DNA of 64,000 nucleotides from Clostridiaceae bacterium. Lineage in GTDB: Bacteria > Bacillota > Clostridia > Peptostreptococcales > Tindalliaceae. A program made the translations under genes and the position numbers. Location of the stretch: positions 1-64,000 of the forward strand of contig JAABSW010000010.1 in NCBI GenBank assembly GCA_011390155.1, written 5' to 3'. The notes beneath the pieces were generated by a model, which worked only from the letters and a program-made list of their open reading frames with translations, was not told the DNA's origin and made no database searches. This document shows, piece by piece, positions 1 to 8,533 of the stretch; positions within the stretch are counted from its first letter, which is position 1; the number at the start of each line of letters is the position of its first letter.

Positions 1-321
1 AAAATTACTCATGATATTTGTCAATGTAAAAAGTGTGGAAAATGTTCTGTTCAAGGTCTACTTGAATTACAGGAAAAATATGGGGTTGAAACACAAGTTG
101 TGACGGGAGGTACGTTGGCAAGGTTGAGAATCAAGGAAAAAAAACCCAAAATGATTATTGCCATAGCCTGCGAAAGAGATCTAGTGAGTGGATTGATGGA
201 TGTAAGAAATGTTCCCGTCTATGCCATCATTAATGATCGTCCTGAAGGTCCTTGTCAGAATACAAGTGTTGACATTGAGGTTGTTAAAAACACACTTAAT
301 CGATTTCTAAGGTGTGATTAA
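1..321 (+). CDS. DUF116 family protein, C-terminal part (5' end outside window)
   Basis: The open frame runs in from the left edge, so the start is missing. The first visible residues contain a cysteine cluster, CQCKKCGKC, followed by a conserved tail with ACERDL and NDRPEGPCQNT. This pattern is typical of DUF116 proteins, which in Clostridia usually lie just upstream of rsmB. The cysteines suggest metal or iron-sulfur binding, but the biochemical role is unknown. About 106 residues are visible and the frame ends with TAA. A gap of 200 bases separates it from rsmB. Assignment rests on motif and neighbourhood. Confidence 0.7.
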   Translation, partial: KITHDICQCKKCGKCSVQGLLELQEKYGVETQVVTGGTLARLRIKEKKPKMIIAIACERDLVSGLMDVRNVPVYAIINDRPEGPCQNTSVDIEVVKNTLNRFLRCD

Positions 322-459
322 CAAGATATATCCGTTGAGTCCAGAATTTATTGTATTGATACCGGCTATCTTGTTTTCGATTAGCCATGGCAACAGCAGT
401 GGCTGAACTTCTGATTTAAATTTTATTTAGAAGCAGTAGAAATACTTAGACAAAAGATG

Positions 460-482
460 AAAAGTGTTATAACGACTTTTTT
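460..482 (+). terminator. Weak AT-rich hairpin with T run, possible terminator
   Basis: AAAAGT-GTT pairs with AAC-ACTTTT, with one bulged G, and the T run extends to six. It lies between the DUF116 gene and rsmB. The stem is poor in G/C, so termination would be weak. The rest of the 322-521 gap shows no clear promoter; a TAGACA/TATAAC pair exists but its 15-base spacing is poor. Confidence 0.25.
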
Positions 483-521
483 GTGTATAAGTTTGATCTG
501 CTGTAGAGGAGCGATAATAAA

Positions 522-1883
522 GTGATTAAACCCCGTCAAGCGGCTGCAATTTCCATTGAAAATATCATAACTAAAAAGTCTTTCTCGAATTTAGAGTCAG
601 CGTCGTGGTTGAGTAATAATAATTGGACACCAGAAGATCAACGCTTGTACCTTAGGATAGTCTATGGAACGTTAGAGAATCTTATATTGATTGATAAAAT
701 CATTGAAACGATGTCAAACAGAAAAATTAGTAAAATTGATCCTCTCGCCAAAGGAATAATCCGAATTTCAGTATATCAGCTGATCTTTTCGGATCGAATT
801 CCGCATTATGCTGTTATAAATGAAGCAGTAGAAATAACTAAACAACACAAACCAAAAACCGCAGGATTTGTAAATGCTGTGTTAAGAAATCTTCTAAGAG
901 AGCTTAAAAAAAATAGCAGCAAAGAAGCATTTTTAGAAGGTTTTATCAATGACAGTAGCTCACTTCGTTATTCTCACCCTAACTGGATTATTAATAAACT
1001 TCAAAATGACTATTCAAAAAAGCAGGTTGTTGACATTCTTAGGTATCATCAAGAACCACCACCACTAACGATTCGTTTAAATACACTGAAGGGTGATATT
1101 GAATCGCTTAGCACTCAGTTAAAGGCAGAAGGAATTGTTATAAAGAATATTCCATGGATGCAAGAATCGTTTGTAGTAGAAAAAACTGATAAACTTGTTA
1201 CCTCAACAAAATCATATAAAAACGGATTGTTTCATATTCAAAGCATCGTATCAATGTTAGCTGTCCATTTTTTGGATCCCAAACCTAATGAACTTATTGT
1301 TGATGTTGCCGCAGCTCCAGGCGGAAAAACAACTCACATTTGTCAGCGAATGAATAATCAGGGAAAAATAGTTGCCAGAGATATATCATCAGCTAGAATT
1401 AAACAAATAAAGCAACATGCTGATAGACTCTGTTGTCATATTATTGATACACAACTAAAAAATGGTGCTGAGCATGATGAGTATATGGATAAAACTGCAG
1501 ACCGTGTTCTGGTGGACGCTCCATGCTCAAGTCTCGGTATGATTAGAAAGAAACCGGAACTGAAACTCATTCATCAACCAAGTGATTTTATATCATTGCC
1601 AACACTACAGGAAAGAATACTTGAAAACGCTTCTTACATGGTGAAGCCTGGTGGTATACTTGTGTATTCAACATGCACATATTTTTCCGATGAAAACGCA
1701 TCTGTCGTTACATCATTTTTAAGAAAGCATCCTGAATTTGGACTGATACAATTAAACGCAAATTGGATTCAAAGTGAACTCAGCGCCGCTATGATTAATG
1801 ACGGAATGATTCAGTTAGGGCCACATATTCATCCACTGCTTGACGGATTCTTTGTTGCAAAGTTTATTCGTAAAAAAGATTGA
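522..1883 (+). CDS. rsmB: 16S rRNA m5C967 methyltransferase RsmB (Sun/Fmu)
   Basis: RsmB uses S-adenosylmethionine to methylate C967 of 16S rRNA. The 453-residue length is normal. The N-terminal half is the NusB-like RNA-binding domain and the C-terminal half is the Rossmann methyltransferase. The SAM loop reads DVAAAPGGKTTH. The two cysteines of m5C methyltransferases are in VDAPCSSLG (about residue 334) and YSTCTY (about residue 384). The start is GTG with AGAGGAG nearby upstream. The stop overlaps the first bases of the rlmN ribosome binding region, so the two are probably co-transcribed. Family assignment is firm. Confidence 0.95.
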   Translation: MIKPRQAAAISIENIITKKSFSNLESASWLSNNNWTPEDQRLYLRIVYGTLENLILIDKIIETMSNRKISKIDPLAKGIIRISVYQLIFSDRIPHYAVINEAVEITKQHKPKTAGFVNAVLRNLLRELKKNSSKEAFLEGFINDSSSLRYSHPNWIINKLQNDYSKKQVVDILRYHQEPPPLTIRLNTLKGDIESLSTQLKAEGIVIKNIPWMQESFVVEKTDKLVTSTKSYKNGLFHIQSIVSMLAVHFLDPKPNELIVDVAAAPGGKTTHICQRMNNQGKIVARDISSARIKQIKQHADRLCCHIIDTQLKNGAEHDEYMDKTADRVLVDAPCSSLGMIRKKPELKLIHQPSDFISLPTLQERILENASYMVKPGGILVYSTCTYFSDENASVVTSFLRKHPEFGLIQLNANWIQSELSAAMINDGMIQLGPHIHPLLDGFFVAKFIRKKD

Positions 1884-1897
1884 TTGGAGTGTGCGAT

Positions 1898-2929
1898 GTG
1901 AAAAAAGATTTGCTAGACCTTACCTTGGATGAAATTGCACTTGAAATACAAACTTATGGGTGGCCAAAATTTCGAAGTACGCAAATATTTAGATGGTTGC
2001 ATATGGGAATAAAGGATTTTATGGATATGACAAATCTGTCCAAGAGTGATCGAGAAGTGTTAGAAAATAAATATAGTATTACAGACTTAAAATTAATAAG
2101 AAGACAGGATTCTAGGAAGGATGAAACCGTTAAATTTCTTTTTCAACTACCCGATGGTGAAATGGTTGAAAGTGTTTTAATGAAATATAAACACGGAAAC
2201 AGTGCATGCCTATCAACACAAGTTGGATGTGCAATGGCTTGTTCCTTCTGTGCTTCAGGGCAGGAAGGCTTAGTTCGCAATTTAACTACAGGTGAAATGG
2301 TTGATCAAATACTTGCAATGAGTAGTTTACAGTCTGAACGGATTAGTCACGTAGTTTTAATGGGGAGCGGCGAACCTTTACAGAATCTAGGTAACGTAGT
2401 AAAATTAATGAAAATTATTAATGAAAATGAAGGGCTTAATATAAGCTTAAGACATGTTACGTTGTCTACCTGTGGGTTAATACCTGAAATTCTAAAATTG
2501 GCAACTTATAAACTGCCTATCAACCTTGCGATATCTCTACATGCATCAAATGATGATATTCGTCGCAGAATAATGCCCGTTTCCAGAGGTTATTCCATCA
2601 AAGAACTCATCAGTGCATGTGACGAATACTCACGCATAACCGGCAGAAGGGTTACTTATGAGTATGCATTGATTAAAGGTGTAAATGATTCTATTATTGA
2701 CATGCAGCATTTAGCCAAGCTGCTTAAAGGAAAACTATGCCATGTTAATTTAATTCCAATTAACCCAGTTGAGGGATCAAACTATCAATCTACCAACATA
2801 TCTCACTTAAATGAGCTGACTCGAGTATTACTGAAAAATGGAATTGTTTCAACAGTCAGAAGAGAGCTTGGAAGTGACATTGATGCTGCATGCGGTCAAT
2901 TGAAGAGAAGAACTTTGAATGAAAAATGA
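1898..2929 (+). CDS. rlmN: Dual-specificity 23S rRNA/tRNA m2A methyltransferase RlmN
   Basis: RlmN is a radical-SAM enzyme that makes 2-methyladenosine at A2503 of 23S rRNA and A37 of some tRNAs. The radical-SAM cluster motif CAMACSFC (CxxxCxxC) is present. The C-terminal region carries RRELGSDIDAACGQL, whose cysteine forms the methyl-carrying thioether in the family. I chose GTG 1898 because GGAG lies eight bases upstream and the protein then begins MKKDLLDLTLDEI, as in homologues; an in-frame TTG at 1880 lacks a binding site. The predicted length is 343 residues. Confidence 0.95.
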   Translation: MKKDLLDLTLDEIALEIQTYGWPKFRSTQIFRWLHMGIKDFMDMTNLSKSDREVLENKYSITDLKLIRRQDSRKDETVKFLFQLPDGEMVESVLMKYKHGNSACLSTQVGCAMACSFCASGQEGLVRNLTTGEMVDQILAMSSLQSERISHVVLMGSGEPLQNLGNVVKLMKIINENEGLNISLRHVTLSTCGLIPEILKLATYKLPINLAISLHASNDDIRRRIMPVSRGYSIKELISACDEYSRITGRRVTYEYALIKGVNDSIIDMQHLAKLLKGKLCHVNLIPINPVEGSNYQSTNISHLNELTRVLLKNGIVSTVRRELGSDIDAACGQLKRRTLNEK

Positions 2930-2976
2930 ATTCTGTTTATTAGGCCACATTTTCAGCACATTTTAGGAGGTTTATG

Positions 2977-3726
2977 ATGAAAACGGGTGTCTGCACCGAT
3001 GCCGGAAGAATCCGGGATATTAACCAAGATGATTACGCAATCCATGAAGATGGTTGTTGTTTGTACATTGTTGCTGACGGAATGGGAGGCCATCAATGTG
3101 GAGAAATTGCAAGTCGAATGGCTGTAGAGGTGATTAGTGAACATGTGAAAAAATTCATGTCGCCTGATCTGGAGATTTCATCGGCTAAAGGAATTTTATT
3201 TGAAGCTTTTAACAGAGCAAATAAAAGAATTTTGGAATATACTCATTTAGAACCTGCTTGTGTTGGAATGGGAACAACATTGACAATGCTATGTCATTGT
3301 GCGATGCATTCAATTATTGGGCATATTGGTGACAGTCGAGCCTATATACTCCATGATAATTCCTTAATTCAGGTATCGAATGATCATTCATTGGTAGAAG
3401 AGTTAAAGAAAAGTGGCGAAATATCCGAAAGTGAAGCACAAAAACATCCTCAAAGACACATTATTACCAGAGCTTTGGGAATGGGGGATCAAGTAAAAGC
3501 AGATCTTTTTCAGGTGGAATTGCATGAAAATGACAAAGTATTATTGTGTACTGATGGATTAACAAATCTTGTTAACGACGAGGAGATACTTAGTACACTG
3601 TTAAACATAGATCCAGAACCGGTGTTAGCTCAAAGACTGGTTCAACTAGCCATTGAACGTGGTGGTCACGATAATATTACAGTGCTTCTTGTGAATATCC
3701 AAGGCGCATCGAAGGAAAGCAGGTGA
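2977..3726 (+). CDS. stp: PP2C-family serine/threonine phosphatase Stp (PrpC)
   Basis: This metal-dependent phosphatase reverses PrkC phosphorylation. The PP2C signatures are in order: VADGMGGHQCGEIAS, GHIGDSRAY, CTDGLTNLV and GGHDNIT, with the acidic metal ligands intact. Length is 249 residues. AGGAGG lies six bases before ATG 2977, which I prefer over the ATG immediately upstream at 2974. Its end lies four bases before prkC, and the prkC ribosome binding site overlaps the stp stop region, so the phosphatase and kinase should be made together. This phosphatase-kinase pairing is standard in Gram-positive bacteria. Confidence 0.95.
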   Translation: MKTGVCTDAGRIRDINQDDYAIHEDGCCLYIVADGMGGHQCGEIASRMAVEVISEHVKKFMSPDLEISSAKGILFEAFNRANKRILEYTHLEPACVGMGTTLTMLCHCAMHSIIGHIGDSRAYILHDNSLIQVSNDHSLVEELKKSGEISESEAQKHPQRHIITRALGMGDQVKADLFQVELHENDKVLLCTDGLTNLVNDEEILSTLLNIDPEPVLAQRLVQLAIERGGHDNITVLLVNIQGASKESR

Positions 3727-3730
3727 TCCC

Positions 3731-5704
3731 TTGATAGGAAAAATACTGGGGAATAGATATGAAATAATTGAAAAAATTGGTGGCGGAGGAATGGCAGTAG
3801 TTTATAAAGCAAAATGCCACTTATTGAATCGTTATGTAGCTATAAAAATTCTTAGGAATGAATACACTCAAGACAAAGACCTTGTCAATAAATTCAAACG
3901 AGAATCACAGGCCGTTGCCAGTTTATCACACCCCAACATTGTTAATGTATATGATGTAGGAGAAGTGGATGATCTTTATTATATTGTCATGGAAATGGTG
4001 AGTGGAAAAACATTAAAAAAGGTGATTCAGGAAAAAGGGCCATTACACAAGGAAGAAATCATTTATTATTCAAAACAGATTGCAAGAGCTCTCAAACATG
4101 CACATGATAACTTTGTTATTCATAGAGATATAAAACCGCAAAATATTCTTATAACGGAGGACCATCGGGCGAAGGTAACTGATTTTGGCATTGCATTGTC
4201 ATCAACCACTTCAACACTAACAAATACCGGAAGTTTAATTGGATCAGTTCATTATTTTTCTCCAGAACAAGCCCGGGGTGGTTATACTGATGCCAAAACC
4301 GATCTATACTCATTGGGAATAGTGATGTATGAAATGGCAACTGGTAAACTGCCTTTTGAAGGAGAAAGTCCAATAACAATTGCACTGAAACACCTCCAAC
4401 AGGATATGGAGCTGCCATCCGAGGTGAATCCATCGATTTCTGAGGGTTTGGAACAAATAATTCTTAAACTCACTCAAAAAGAACAGATTTCCAGATTTCA
4501 GTCTGCGGACGTATTGATTGATGCATTGAATCAGCTGGAAACCGATCCTTATTATGTGTTGAATGAAAGCGATGATGAAATGGATGAAAATCCAACTCAA
4601 ATTAATACGCAGACAAAAGGAGATGCTATCAGAAAAATGGCAGGGACAAAAAGTAAACGCAGGAAAAAACCAAATAAATCCAGATTTATACTTGTTGCTG
4701 GAATATTAACGGCTCTGGTTGCAGCATTACTGTTCACCTTTGGATTATTTTATGTAAGCAACTTATTTGGCGGGAGTACTGACGATAATCTGACTGTACC
4801 GGAGCTTGAAGGTAAAACATTAGATGAAGCCATCGACGAACTGTCAGAGTTGAATTTACAACATAGAATCGAATATCGTTTTGACAATAAAGTGGAAACT
4901 GACCGAGTCATTTCACAAAATCCAGAAGCAGGGATGACTGTTCGCCCAGGGTTTCCAATAGAATTGATCATTAGCACTTTGGATGAATCATCTGTAGTAC
5001 CTGATGTTACCTATCTAAGCTATGATGAAGCCAGATTTCAAATTGAAGATGCAGGATTTATACTCTTAGATCCGGATTATGTCTTCAGCGATTTACCGGA
5101 AGGAACTGTTATCAAACAGGATCCAAGGGCTGGATCTTCTCTGCCTGAAGGTGAAAGTGTGCATTTGATAGTCAGTGAAGGTCCAGAAGTGGTGATGGTT
5201 ACTATGCCAAATGTTATTGGTGTAGAGATAAACAGCGCACGAGGGACTCTGGAAGGTTTGAATTTAATGGTTAGTGAAGTGAGAGAAGAGTTCAGCAATG
5301 AATATGTTGAAAATTATATTATAAACCAAAGTGTTCCTGCTGGCAGAGAAGTTGCTGAAAATACTTCAATCGTTTTGACCATAAGTAAAGGTGTCGAGGA
5401 CATTCAGGTTGAGGCTCCAATTATTGAAACCGAAGAGCCATCAACCGAGGAACCGGAAGAAATCCTTGAACCAGGTCAAACGACAACAAAAACATTGAGA
5501 ATTGGTCCCCTGGGTACTGATGGAATTGTTGAAGTACAGTTATTTAGACTGGATGAAGGGCAAAAGACACTATTGTTTAGTAAAACGCATAATATTGATG
5601 AAGAAGGTAATGAGTTGCAGGTCACTGTTGCAGGATCAGGCACACAACGTTATGAAATCGTAATAAATGGTGAACCGAAACACACAGCCGAAGTTAATTT
5701 TTAG
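3731..5704 (+). CDS. prkC: PASTA-domain Ser/Thr protein kinase PrkC
   Basis: This is a membrane kinase that senses cell-wall fragments. The cytoplasmic Hanks kinase domain spans residues 10-270, with the glycine loop GGGGMA, Lys39, HRDIKPQN (131-138) and DFG (151-153). A basic juxtamembrane stretch leads to one membrane helix at about 319-341. Three PASTA repeats follow outside the cell (about 354-418, 420-487 and 490-557), then an acidic linker and a C-terminal beta-rich tail of about 90 residues. The start is TTG, with AGGTGA of the stp stop region as binding site. Lipid II/muropeptide binding is family knowledge. Confidence 0.95.
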   Translation: MIGKILGNRYEIIEKIGGGGMAVVYKAKCHLLNRYVAIKILRNEYTQDKDLVNKFKRESQAVASLSHPNIVNVYDVGEVDDLYYIVMEMVSGKTLKKVIQEKGPLHKEEIIYYSKQIARALKHAHDNFVIHRDIKPQNILITEDHRAKVTDFGIALSSTTSTLTNTGSLIGSVHYFSPEQARGGYTDAKTDLYSLGIVMYEMATGKLPFEGESPITIALKHLQQDMELPSEVNPSISEGLEQIILKLTQKEQISRFQSADVLIDALNQLETDPYYVLNESDDEMDENPTQINTQTKGDAIRKMAGTKSKRRKKPNKSRFILVAGILTALVAALLFTFGLFYVSNLFGGSTDDNLTVPELEGKTLDEAIDELSELNLQHRIEYRFDNKVETDRVISQNPEAGMTVRPGFPIELIISTLDESSVVPDVTYLSYDEARFQIEDAGFILLDPDYVFSDLPEGTVIKQDPRAGSSLPEGESVHLIVSEGPEVVMVTMPNVIGVEINSARGTLEGLNLMVSEVREEFSNEYVENYIINQSVPAGREVAENTSIVLTISKGVEDIQVEAPIIETEEPSTEEPEEILEPGQTTTKTLRIGPLGTDGIVEVQLFRLDEGQKTLLFSKTHNIDEEGNELQVTVAGSGTQRYEIVINGEPKHTAEVNF

Positions 5705-5712
5705 GGGGAACT

Positions 5713-6591
5713 ATGGAAAAAGGTCGAATTATTAAAGCCATTAGTGGTTTCTTCTATGTGCAGTCTGGAGAAAAAATATTTAGCTGTAAAGGTCGGGGAA
5801 TATTAAAGATGAATGACCAAACACCACTTGTGGGAGATCTGGTATTCTTTAGTATTAGCAATGAAGAAAGACAAGAAGGGATGTTGGAGAAACTCATTTC
5901 CAGAAGCAGCGAGTTAGTGAGGCCACCTGTGGCTAATGTAGATCAATTATTGATTGTTTTTTCCTATAAGCAGCCAACCCCAAATTATGTATTGTTGGAT
6001 AGAATTTTGGTAACAGCGGAAAGTCAACAACTTCAATCAATTATTTGTTTTAATAAGATGGATCTTCTGACTAATGAAATTGACAGCTCTCTAATGGAAT
6101 CATATAGGGAAATGGGCTATCTTGTAGTTAAAACAAGCACTATCACGGGCGAAGGTTTAGATAGCCTTAAAAGGGCCTTAAAAGGCCGTACAACTGCTTT
6201 GGCGGGATCGTCCGGTGTAGGGAAGTCCACACTTATTAACAGTATGTTCCCTCAATTTTCTTTGGAAACTGGTGCCATAAGCAAAAAAATTCAAAGGGGT
6301 AAACACACTACTAGGCATTCAGAACTACATCGAATTGATAGCGAAACGTGGCTTATGGATACTCCTGGATTCAGTACGTTAACAATAACAGGTTTGGATG
6401 ACTCCGAACTGCGGGATTATTTTAAAGATTTCGCCACGGCACAGTTATCGTGCCGTTTTAAAACGTGTCTTCATTTGGAAGAGCCGAATTGTGCTGTTAA
6501 AAAAGCTGTTCAAGACGGATATATTCACTTGAATAGGTATCAAAACTATGTCAAATTACTGGAAGAAATAAGAAAAAACAGGAGGTACTAA
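5713..6591 (+). CDS. rsgA: Ribosome small-subunit-dependent GTPase RsgA
   Basis: RsgA is a circularly permuted GTPase that checks late 30S maturation. An N-terminal OB-fold is followed by the G4 motif NKMD (114-117), which precedes the P-loop GSSGVGKST (165-173), as expected for the permuted order. G3 reads DTPG. The C-terminal zinc-binding region carries C-x4-C-x7-C (CRFKTCLHLEEPNC). Length is 292 residues. GGGGGAA precedes the ATG. It follows prkC closely and ends two bases before rpe. This cluster (stp-prkC-rsgA-rpe-thiN) is conserved in Bacillota. Confidence 0.95.
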   Translation: MEKGRIIKAISGFFYVQSGEKIFSCKGRGILKMNDQTPLVGDLVFFSISNEERQEGMLEKLISRSSELVRPPVANVDQLLIVFSYKQPTPNYVLLDRILVTAESQQLQSIICFNKMDLLTNEIDSSLMESYREMGYLVVKTSTITGEGLDSLKRALKGRTTALAGSSGVGKSTLINSMFPQFSLETGAISKKIQRGKHTTRHSELHRIDSETWLMDTPGFSTLTITGLDDSELRDYFKDFATAQLSCRFKTCLHLEEPNCAVKKAVQDGYIHLNRYQNYVKLLEEIRKNRRY

Positions 6592-6592
6592 T

Positions 6593-7249
6593 ATGCTAAA
6601 AATTGCACCATCTATTTTGTCAGCTGATTTTTCAAACTTGGGTCAAGATGTGGAAAAAGTTGAAAATGCAGGCTGTGATTATTTACACATTGATGTGATG
6701 GATGGTAGATTTGTGCCGAATATATCGATTGGACCAGTTGTTGTTAAATCTTTGAGAGAAAAAAGCAAATTAACCTTTGATGTTCATTTGATGATTATTG
6801 AGCCTGAGAAGTACATCAACCAGTTTGTTGAAGCAGGTGCAGACCTAATAACAGTGCAAGTTGAGACATGCCCTCATCTGGACAGAACGATACATCAAAT
6901 AAAAGAAGCTGGCGCAATGGCTTGTGTGGCTCTCAACCCTTCAACACCTTTATCTGCGCTTGACTATGTGTTGACGGAATTGGACATGGTATTGATTATG
7001 ACTGTTAATCCCGGTTTTGGAGGACAGGCGTTTATACCAGCAATGATTCCTAAAGTTAAAGACCTTTCTGAAAGAATCCAAAGAGTGAAATCAAAGACAC
7101 TGATCCAGGTTGACGGGGGCATAAACACATCAAACATCGGAATGGTAGCGAAAGCAGGGGCACAGGTTTTTGTTGCGGGTTCAGCGATCTTTAATCATGA
7201 AAATCCAGTTATTGCAATAAAGGAACTTAAAGATGCGGCTGTTTTATGA
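6593..7249 (+). CDS. rpe: Ribulose-phosphate 3-epimerase
   Basis: Rpe interconverts ribulose 5-phosphate and xylulose 5-phosphate in the pentose phosphate pathway. It is a TIM-barrel protein of 218 residues. It starts LKIAPSILSADFSNLG, with the metal-binding HIDVMDGRFVPN, then MTVNPGFGGQ and VDGGIN near the phosphate site. AGGAGG lies just upstream of ATG. It is translationally close to rsgA and overlaps nothing downstream once the thiN start is set at 7281. Confidence 0.96.
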   Translation: MLKIAPSILSADFSNLGQDVEKVENAGCDYLHIDVMDGRFVPNISIGPVVVKSLREKSKLTFDVHLMIIEPEKYINQFVEAGADLITVQVETCPHLDRTIHQIKEAGAMACVALNPSTPLSALDYVLTELDMVLIMTVNPGFGGQAFIPAMIPKVKDLSERIQRVKSKTLIQVDGGINTSNIGMVAKAGAQVFVAGSAIFNHENPVIAIKELKDAAVL

Positions 7250-7280
7250 ACGAAGGGAGTTGAAAAACGGAGGTGGTAGT

Positions 7281-7913
7281 TTGGATGCATTGCTGATAAC
7301 CAATGGAGTTATTGAATCAACTGACTATCTTAGTGAACTGGTTGACAAAAATAAAATTGTTATTTGTGCAGATGGAGCTGTGCGATACCTTCGATCCATT
7401 AAACGACTTCCGTCATGTGTTATTGGTGATTTAGACTCAATCGATCAGGATGATTTGGACTGGATTAATAATAATGAGGTACCAATTGTATTATTCGATA
7501 CCAGAAAGGATTATACCGATACAGAATTGGCTGTTAGGTATGCGTTAGAAAAAGGTTCAACAACGATAACATTAACTGGAGCGATAGGAGGTCGATTAGA
7601 CCACAGCTTGGGAAATCTTTATCTTTTGGTGTTAATAAGTCAACACAATTGTGCGGGTGTTATTATTGAAAAGGAGTATGAAATCCGTCTTATTACCAAA
7701 AGAGAATCACTTAATTGGGGCATCGGTGAAACAGTCTCTTTTGTACCTGTTTCTGAAACTGTTGAAGAAGTCACGGTTAATGGATTCGAATATCCGTTAG
7801 AAAAAGAAAACTTATACCTGGGTCATACACGTAGTATCAGTAATATTGTCTCAGATGAAAATCAAATGGTTGAAGTGGGGGGAGGAATGCTGTTGGCCAT
7901 TAGAAACAAATAA
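7281..7913 (+). CDS. thiN: Thiamine diphosphokinase
   Basis: This enzyme transfers pyrophosphate from ATP to thiamine, forming thiamine diphosphate. ICADGAVRYL, CVIGDLDSI and FDTRKDYTDTELAVRYA match the catalytic domain, and TGAIGGRLDHSLGNL is the family signature. The C-terminal part is the beta-rich thiamine-binding domain. An upstream ATG at 7233 overlaps rpe. I chose TTG 7281 because GGAGGTGG lies directly before it and the resulting 210 residues fit the family. No thiamine biosynthesis genes are nearby. The gene ends at a strong bidirectional terminator. Confidence 0.92.
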   Translation: MDALLITNGVIESTDYLSELVDKNKIVICADGAVRYLRSIKRLPSCVIGDLDSIDQDDLDWINNNEVPIVLFDTRKDYTDTELAVRYALEKGSTTITLTGAIGGRLDHSLGNLYLLVLISQHNCAGVIIEKEYEIRLITKRESLNWGIGETVSFVPVSETVEEVTVNGFEYPLEKENLYLGHTRSISNIVSDENQMVEVGGGMLLAIRNK

Positions 7914-7914
7914 A

Positions 7915-7942
7915 AAAAGCCTCTCATGTTCAAGAGGCTTTT
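7915..7942. terminator. Bidirectional intrinsic terminator between thiN and rpmB
   Basis: AAAAGCCTCT pairs perfectly with AGAGGCTTTT across an eight-base loop. The left flank is A-rich and the right flank is T-rich, so the structure can end the rightward thiN transcript and the leftward rpmB transcript. The T tract is better in the leftward direction. Confidence 0.85.
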
Positions 7943-7956
7943 ATTATCAGAAAAGA

Positions 7957-8148
7957 CTATAAAGCTCGCTCCACTTTTCCTGATCGGAGGCATCTGGTAC
8001 AAACGTTGATTCTTTGGGGTGACCCATCAATCACAGCTTTCACTCTCCTGAGGTTTGGTAGCCATGTTCTTTTGTTGTGACGGTTGGAGTGACTCACTTG
8101 ATTGCCAAATACTTTACCTTTATTGCATACGTAGCATGTTCTTGCCAT
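7957..8148 (-). CDS. rpmB: 50S ribosomal protein bL28
   Basis: A 63-residue bL28, beginning MARTCYVCNKGKVFGNQVSH. It carries two cysteine pairs, CYVC near the N terminus and CTRC near the C terminus, so it is the zinc-binding (C+) form. The basic middle RRVKAVIDGSPQRINV is typical. AGGAGGTG precedes the ATG on the minus strand. It is a lone leftward gene with its own promoter and a shared terminator. A leftward rpmB next to a rightward Asp23/fakA pair is a common Bacillota arrangement. Confidence 0.96.
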   Translation of the reverse strand: MARTCYVCNKGKVFGNQVSHSNRHNKRTWLPNLRRVKAVIDGSPQRINVCTRCLRSGKVERAL

Positions 8149-8193
8149 GTTGAAACACCTCCTTTAAGCAATATCAACCTTTAAAACACTAGT

Positions 8194-8222
8194 ATATTAT
8201 CACATAAACGTCTGCTTTGCAA
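8194..8222 (-). promoter_or_regulatory. Sigma-A-type promoter of rpmB
   Basis: Read on the minus strand, TTGCAA is followed after 17 bases by TAATAT. The predicted start lies about 40 bases before the rpmB ATG. It is back to back with the promoter for the RNA element and Asp23 operon. Confidence 0.6.
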
Positions 8223-8271
8223 TATGGTAAATAAATCCTTTTATTTGAAAGTCAACAAATGGCATCAGCTG

Positions 8272-8280
8272 TGATATAAT
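8272..8280 (+). promoter_or_regulatory. Extended -10 promoter for the RNA leader and asp23-fakA
   Basis: TGA-TATAAT is a consensus extended -10 element. No good -35 box lies at 16-18 bases, which such promoters can tolerate. Predicted transcription starts near 8287, about 20 bases before the closing helix of the structured RNA element. Confidence 0.6.
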
Positions 8281-8305
8281 GAAACCGGAATTGTTAAAAT
8301 ATCAA

Positions 8306-8500
8306 GGTTTAATTTATCCGATGACTAACGTCGCTATGACTCCTATTTTTGCAAGAAGGAGATAAGTGGTGCTGCGTCCCTGGATGAACAAGGTAAGTAT
8401 CTGCCACCAAATGTTACATTTGGGACATCTACTTATGAATAGCGCATTCTAACCTTCTGGTGGAGTTGAAAGTCTGCCAGAGGATAAGAATCCTGTTTTT
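8306..8500 (+). ncRNA. Structured RNA element, copy A (unassigned class)
   Basis: This fills most of the gap between rpmB and the Asp23 gene. It shares seven ordered blocks with copy B near 22.6 kb, including CCGATGACTA (8318-8327), AGAAGGAGATAAG (8354-8366), AAGTATCTGCCACC (8395-8408), CATTCTAACCTT (8445-8456) and AAGTCTGCCAGA (8470-8481). TTATCC (8314-8319) can pair with GGATAA (8482-8487), and GGTTT with GAATCC outside it, closing a domain of about 190 bases. CGCTAT can pair with ATAGCG inside it. A small AGGAT/ATCCT hairpin followed by five T overlaps the closing strand. There is no open reading frame. It could be a cis-regulatory leader, a stand-alone RNA or a dispersed repeat. I do not recognise the class. 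Confidence 0.65.
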
Positions 8501-8533
8501 ATGAAAGAATTAAATTTGTAAGGAGGTACAAGA

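Noticed and set aside
322-521. A promoter for rsmB in the gap after the DUF116 gene
   Set aside because: The best TAGACA/TATAAC pair has a 15-base spacing and overlaps a hairpin, too weak to call.
8306-8500. Copy A as a known riboswitch (cobalamin, lysine, M-box, c-di-GMP, c-di-AMP, SAM or T-box)
   Set aside because: The hallmark conserved strings of these classes were looked for and not found, and neither nearby operon fits their usual regulon.
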